Shown here: positions 61,001 through 64,000 of the stretch, piece by piece
Layout: each line of letters begins with the position of its first letter
Numbering within the stretch: position 1 is the first letter of the stretch
Origin: CAZSLC01 sp964607675
GTDB taxonomy: Bacteria; Bacteroidota; Bacteroidia; Bacteroidales; UBA932
Assembly: GCA_964607675.1 (NCBI GenBank)
Contig: CAZSLC010000006.1
Coordinates: forward strand, 1 to 64,000
Reading direction: 5' to 3'
DNA length: 64,000 bases
Program-made: the position numbers and the translations under genes
Notes under the pieces: generated by a model
What the model was told of the DNA's origin: nothing
The model's database searches: none
What the model saw: only the letters and a program-made list of their open reading frames with translations

Positions 61001-62329
61001 CTATTTATCAATTCTACTTTTTAAAGTTGCTGAAGTGCAACTTTCAACAATTACTTCAACGTATTCTCCAATTTTGTGTCCTTTACTTGGAAACACACAA
61101 ACTTTGTTTGAGGATGTCCTTCCGTACAATTCGTTGTCATCTCTTTTTGAGACACCCTCGATGAGTACCTCAAATTTCTTGCCAATCAGTCTTTTATTAC
61201 TCTCCAATGAGTGTTCATTTTGTAAGTTAATGATTTCCTCAAGACGACGAGTTTTGATATCTAAAGGGACATCATCTTGAAAATGTCTTGCTGCTTTTGT
61301 ATTTGGTCTCATCGAATACTGAAACATAAATGCTCCGTCATATTTTACCTCTCTCATAAGTGACAATGTTTCCTGATGATCCTCCTCTGTTTCAGAACAA
61401 AAACCAGCAATAATATCTGTTGTGATAGCTGAGTCAGGGAGAATTTCCCTAATTTTAGAAATGCGCTCAAGATACTTTTCGCGAGTATATTTTCTATTCA
61501 TTTTTTCCAACATGGCGTTGCTCCCAGACTGAACAGGGAGGTGGATGTGATCGCAGATATTGGGGTACATTGCCATTGTATATAGAACGTTATCACTCAT
61601 ATCTTTTGGGTGGGATGTGGAAAATCTTACCCTTAGATCGGGATTAATAAGGGCTACAAGTTCAAGAAGTTGGGAAAAATCAATGTTGTGAGTGGGGTTC
61701 TTAGGGTCGCGCCAAAGATAAGAATCTACATTTTGACCAAGGAGATTTACCTCCTTATATCCAGCATTGAATAGTTCTGTAGCCTCCCTAACTATACTTT
61801 TAGGATCTCTACTCCTCTCAGCTCCTCTTACAAAAGGGACAACGCAATAGGAGCACATATTGTTACATCCTCTCATTATTGAAATATAGGCAGTGACATT
61901 GTTTTTATCCATCCTTACAGGTGAGATATCGGCATAAGTCTCTTCTTGGGAGAGAATGGTATTAATTTGTTTTTCAGAAGAATTTAGATCTTCTATTAGT
62001 TTAGGAAGATCCCTATAACCATCAGGACCAACAACAACATCAACGGCCTTATGTGTAAACAATTCATCTTTCAGCCTTTCAGCCATACAGCCAAGCACTC
62101 CTACAACAACATTCTTCCTTTTCTTTTTTTCTTGAAGAAATAGGTCAAGTCGTCCCCAAACTCTTTGTTCTGCATTATCTCTTATAGAACAAGTGTTAAT
62201 CAATATCAAGTCGGCATCACCAATATTCTCTGTCAATAAGTAGCCATTCTTAGTCAAAATAGATAAAGCAAGCTCACTATCATAGACATTCATTTGGCAT
62301 CCGTAAGTTTCAATATATACTTTTTTCAT
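61001..62329 (-). CDS. miaB: tRNA-2-methylthio-N6-dimethylallyladenosine synthase
   Basis: A 442-residue radical-SAM methylthiotransferase. An N-terminal UPF0004 domain (about 2-115) has cysteines in YGCQMN, NTCSIRDNA and GCMAERL for one cluster; the radical-SAM CNNMCSYCVVP motif (CxxxCxxC, about 155) binds the second; a TRAM domain (about 375-437) follows. It adds methylthio to i6A37 of tRNA. The -7 box TATCTTTG ends 4 nt before its ATG, predicting a leaderless transcript. First gene of the run with osmC and the YncE-like gene. Confidence 0.96.
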   Translation of the reverse strand: MKKVYIETYGCQMNVYDSELALSILTKNGYLLTENIGDADLILINTCSIRDNAEQRVWGRLDLFLQEKKKRKNVVVGVLGCMAERLKDELFTHKAVDVVVGPDGYRDLPKLIEDLNSSEKQINTILSQEETYADISPVRMDKNNVTAYISIMRGCNNMCSYCVVPFVRGAERSRDPKSIVREATELFNAGYKEVNLLGQNVDSYLWRDPKNPTHNIDFSQLLELVALINPDLRVRFSTSHPKDMSDNVLYTMAMYPNICDHIHLPVQSGSNAMLEKMNRKYTREKYLERISKIREILPDSAITTDIIAGFCSETEEDHQETLSLMREVKYDGAFMFQYSMRPNTKAARHFQDDVPLDIKTRRLEEIINLQNEHSLESNKRLIGKKFEVLIEGVSKRDDNELYGRTSSNKVCVFPSKGHKIGEYVEVIVESCTSATLKSRIDK

Positions 62330-62333
62330 ACCG

Positions 62334-62341
62334 CAAAGATA
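62334..62341 (-). promoter_or_regulatory. -7 box directly before miaB (leaderless-type)
   Basis: Minus-strand TATCTTTG, then CGGT, then the miaB ATG at 62329. The same octamer occurs on the plus strand at 62350, giving back-to-back promoters. Confidence 0.55.
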
Positions 62342-62349
62342 ACTTTTTA

Positions 62350-62357
62350 TATCTTTG
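62350..62357 (+). promoter_or_regulatory. -7 box for the LEA/SPOR gene pair
   Basis: TATCTTTG, 22 nt before the ATG at 62380. It is separated from the oppositely oriented miaB box by 8 nt. Confidence 0.5.
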
Positions 62358-62379
62358 TGGCTAACAACTTGTTTATTAT

Positions 62380-62844
62380 ATGAAACGTTTTATTTTTTTG
62401 TTGATAGCAACACTTTTTTTATTAGGCTCTTGTCAAGTGTATCAAAATATTGATGTTAAATCAGTTACAGTGTCTAATATCGATTTTGTATCTACTACAT
62501 CTGCGAATATTTCTTTGGTTGCAGAGATTAACAATCCCAATGATGTTGCAATATTGCTTAATTCATTCGATGGTACTGTTTTAAAAGAATATAAAGCATT
62601 TGCAACACTTGCTTTAGTCTCCCCTTCATCTATTGAAGCTAATACACAAAAAAAGGTGAACATTAGTATCAATGCACATATTGTTGATCCTCTCTCTTTG
62701 TTAAGCGGAGGATTAAATATCAGCACATGGGATGTGGATAATTTTAGATTAACGGCGAAGCTTACTGTGGGGACTGATAAAGGGGGTAAAAGAGTTTTCA
62801 AAGTGAAAGAAATGCCTATTAAAAATATTATTAAAAGATTTTAA
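62380..62844 (+). CDS. LEA-type-2 domain lipoprotein
   Basis: A 154-residue predicted lipoprotein (lipobox LLGSCQVYQNI). The mature part has the WHy/LEA14-like pattern: VSNIDFVSTTSANISLVAEINNPNDVAI, with its conserved NPND-type turn, then beta strands to KEMPIKNIIKRF. It is presumably periplasmic, attached to a membrane; role unknown. It precedes a SPOR-domain gene by 11 nt. Confidence 0.82.
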   Translation: MKRFIFLLIATLFLLGSCQVYQNIDVKSVTVSNIDFVSTTSANISLVAEINNPNDVAILLNSFDGTVLKEYKAFATLALVSPSSIEANTQKKVNISINAHIVDPLSLLSGGLNISTWDVDNFRLTAKLTVGTDKGGKRVFKVKEMPIKNIIKRF

Positions 62845-62855
62845 TATTAGTTTGT

Positions 62856-63305
62856 ATGAAATATCGTACCATCATATTATTGTTTTCGTTTTTTATTACT
62901 GCTTCAGTTTTTGCGCAGGAGAATGTGTCTGCAAGTGATTCAATAAAGGTTAACTACTATTATGAATTTATTAATCAGATAACTCCCAATCTAATCTCAA
63001 CTAAAGAGATCAATGATGCTTTAAACTTATTTGTAGAAAGTAATAAAACAAGGAAAGAAAATTACTATAGTTTAAGAATATTCTTCGACAATAGTCAGAG
63101 GGCGAGAGATGATTCTGAACAAGTGGTAACTGCATTTAAAGAGCGTTATCCACAGATTCCTATCTATAGAAAGTATGAAAATCCATATTTTAAAGTAACC
63201 GTAGGGCATTTTGCTTCAAAATCAGATGCACTAAAATTGATGGAAGAACTCAAGAGTATATATCCCTTTGTCTTTTTGGTTAAAGATTCTTCCTCCACCA
63301 ATTAG
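62856..63305 (+). CDS. SPOR-domain exported protein
   Basis: A 149-residue protein with a signal peptide ending SVFAQ (about 1-21). The C-terminal region (about 65-145; YSLRIFFDNSQRARDDSEQVV and PYFKVTVGHFASKSDALKLMEEL) fits the SPOR fold, which binds denuded peptidoglycan glycans at division sites. It is probably cotranscribed with the LEA-type gene. Its last 26 nt overlap the 3' end of the converging GNAT gene. Confidence 0.85.
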   Translation: MKYRTIILLFSFFITASVFAQENVSASDSIKVNYYYEFINQITPNLISTKEINDALNLFVESNKTRKENYYSLRIFFDNSQRARDDSEQVVTAFKERYPQIPIYRKYENPYFKVTVGHFASKSDALKLMEELKSIYPFVFLVKDSSSTN

Positions 63306-64000
63306 GTCTAAATCTTATTGCTATTGACTGAATGAGATTTTGCATAGGCTTAAGGTGCCTCTCAATTTTTTCAGGGTATATGTCTTTGATGCTAACCAGT
63401 ATTCCAGTCTCTTCAACCCCTCCGAAGCCCTCATTTATGGCGGTTCCAAAGACTTTCATTGAAGGAGAAAGGTTCATGTAACTGTTAATTAATGGTGGAA
63501 TTAACTCTCCATTATTTTTAATCTCTTTAAATAGAACCTTGTAAGCGTCCTTATATTCCAAATTTTTAAATAATTCTTGGTAATACTTGTTGTCGTTATC
63601 GTATTCAAGGGGACGGATAGGTCTTACCAACTCTTTGTCGTCGTGAAAATACTTATTTAAAAAATTAAGAAGGGTATTACGAGCCTTGTAATTGTATGAT
63701 GTGTACATAGTCACCTTGCCAAAAAAATAGTGGTAGTTACTGTATTTAATCATTAGTGCACCAAGTCCATCCCAAAGGTTGTCAAGAGCATATAACCCCT
63801 TTCTTTTAATGCTTGTACCTTGGTAGTTGGGTTGAATAAATGATCTGCCGAGTTCAATTGTAAATGGGAGATAATCGTTAATAAAATGATCTGAAAAAAC
63901 GAACAATTCTTTAGTAGCCATCTTTTCAATATCAAGACCTCCACACAAAATATATCTATATCCACCAATAATCTCTTCATCTTGTGGATCCCATACTATA
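63280..64000 (-). CDS. GNAT acyltransferase (OlsB/GlsB-like), 5' end beyond window
   Basis: The frame continues to the right edge, so the N-terminus is missing; about 239 residues are visible, starting VWDPQDEEIIGGYRYIL. The in-frame TTG at 63948 is therefore not the start. The WDP..EEIIGGYRYI beginning, then SRSF-like ELGRSFIQPNYQG and GLYALDNLWDGLGALMI, resemble the Acetyltransf_5 group that includes OlsB and the Bacteroides glycine-lipid enzyme GlsB, which N-acylate amino acids from acyl-ACP. A glsA-like partner is not downstream here. It ends in a 26-nt overlap with the converging SPOR gene. Confidence 0.75.
   Translation of the reverse strand, partial: IVWDPQDEEIIGGYRYILCGGLDIEKMATKELFVFSDHFINDYLPFTIELGRSFIQPNYQGTSIKRKGLYALDNLWDGLGALMIKYSNYHYFFGKVTMYTSYNYKARNTLLNFLNKYFHDDKELVRPIRPLEYDNDNKYYQELFKNLEYKDAYKVLFKEIKNNGELIPPLINSYMNLSPSMKVFGTAINEGFGGVEETGILVSIKDIYPEKIERHLKPMQNLIQSIAIRFRPNWWRKNL

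Noticed and set aside
63753..63980. 75-residue minus-strand open frame
   Set aside because: It lies within the GNAT gene in another frame; the GNAT frame itself is open to the window edge and has family motifs.
1..64000. CRISPR arrays, insertion sequences, prophage or integrative elements
   Set aside because: No repeat-spacer pattern, transposase, integrase or phage structural gene was seen; gene content is chromosomal throughout.

Overview
The window is a chromosomal segment of an AT-rich member of the Bacteroidota, most likely order Bacteroidales. Supporting evidence: two SusC/SusD pairs, a one-protein hybrid two-component regulator (HTCS), an ECF sigma/FecR pair with a C-terminal DUF4974-type domain, many lipoproteins, almost no Shine-Dalgarno sequences, and repeated TAnnTTTG (-7) promoter boxes, some with a TTTG or TTG (-33) element 19-20 nt upstream. 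No phage, transposon, CRISPR array or plasmid signature was seen. Both edges cut a gene: an aminotransferase on the left and a GNAT acyltransferase on the right.

Layout. (1) 1-12797: an HTCS regulator, with a secreted protein of unknown function and a PLP aminotransferase behind it, divergent from an operon of three tandem secreted zincin-like proteins followed by SusC and SusD. (2) 12891-14078: a DUF819 membrane protein. (3) 14164-20366: glycosyltransferase, DUF4922-SpoIID fusion, AmpG-like permease and NamZ-like exo-muramidase, which looks like a peptidoglycan turnover/recycling operon. (4) 20390-31039: ECF sigma factor, anti-sigma factor, STN-domain SusC, SusD and two S9 peptidase lipoproteins. 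(5) 31044-40893, all minus strand: KDO transferase, ComM, TsaE, SelU, YedF-like, SelD, a second NamZ-like protein, a TPR protein and an EnvC-like protein, closely spaced. (6) 40959-47671: MlaE/MlaF ABC components, DPP IV, a YfcE-type phosphoesterase, a NagX-like acyltransferase and a PHP-domain protein. (7) 47755-54578: rsmE, tRNA-Met, ispF, a small membrane protein, mutL, rhomboid protease, EEP-family protein, TsaC and a GH18 lipoprotein. (8) 54573-64000: sialidase-like lipoprotein, trpB2 with a tryptophan attenuator, zinc-ribbon protein, a tail-less SSB, cysS, YncE-like lipoprotein, OsmC, miaB, LEA-type lipoprotein, SPOR protein and the truncated GNAT gene.

How the genes fit together. Neither SusC/SusD locus contains a recognisable glycoside hydrolase. 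One carries three zincin-like proteins and the other two S9 peptidases, and a DPP IV gene lies nearby. The inference is that both loci capture and degrade proteins or peptides rather than polysaccharides, under two different regulatory schemes (HTCS versus ECF sigma/anti-sigma with TonB signalling). A second theme is cell-wall turnover (two NamZ-like proteins, AmpG, SpoIID, EnvC, SPOR). A third is tRNA modification (SelU with SelD, MiaB, TsaC, TsaE).

The strongest regulatory signal is upstream of trpB2. It consists of a -33/-7 promoter, a perfect 18-bp palindrome, a leader ORF with three consecutive Trp codons and an intrinsic terminator ending about 15 nt before the trpB2 start. A second recurrent pattern is a -7 box placed only 4-5 nt before the start codon of rsmE, miaB, waaA and the sialidase gene, which predicts leaderless mRNAs.
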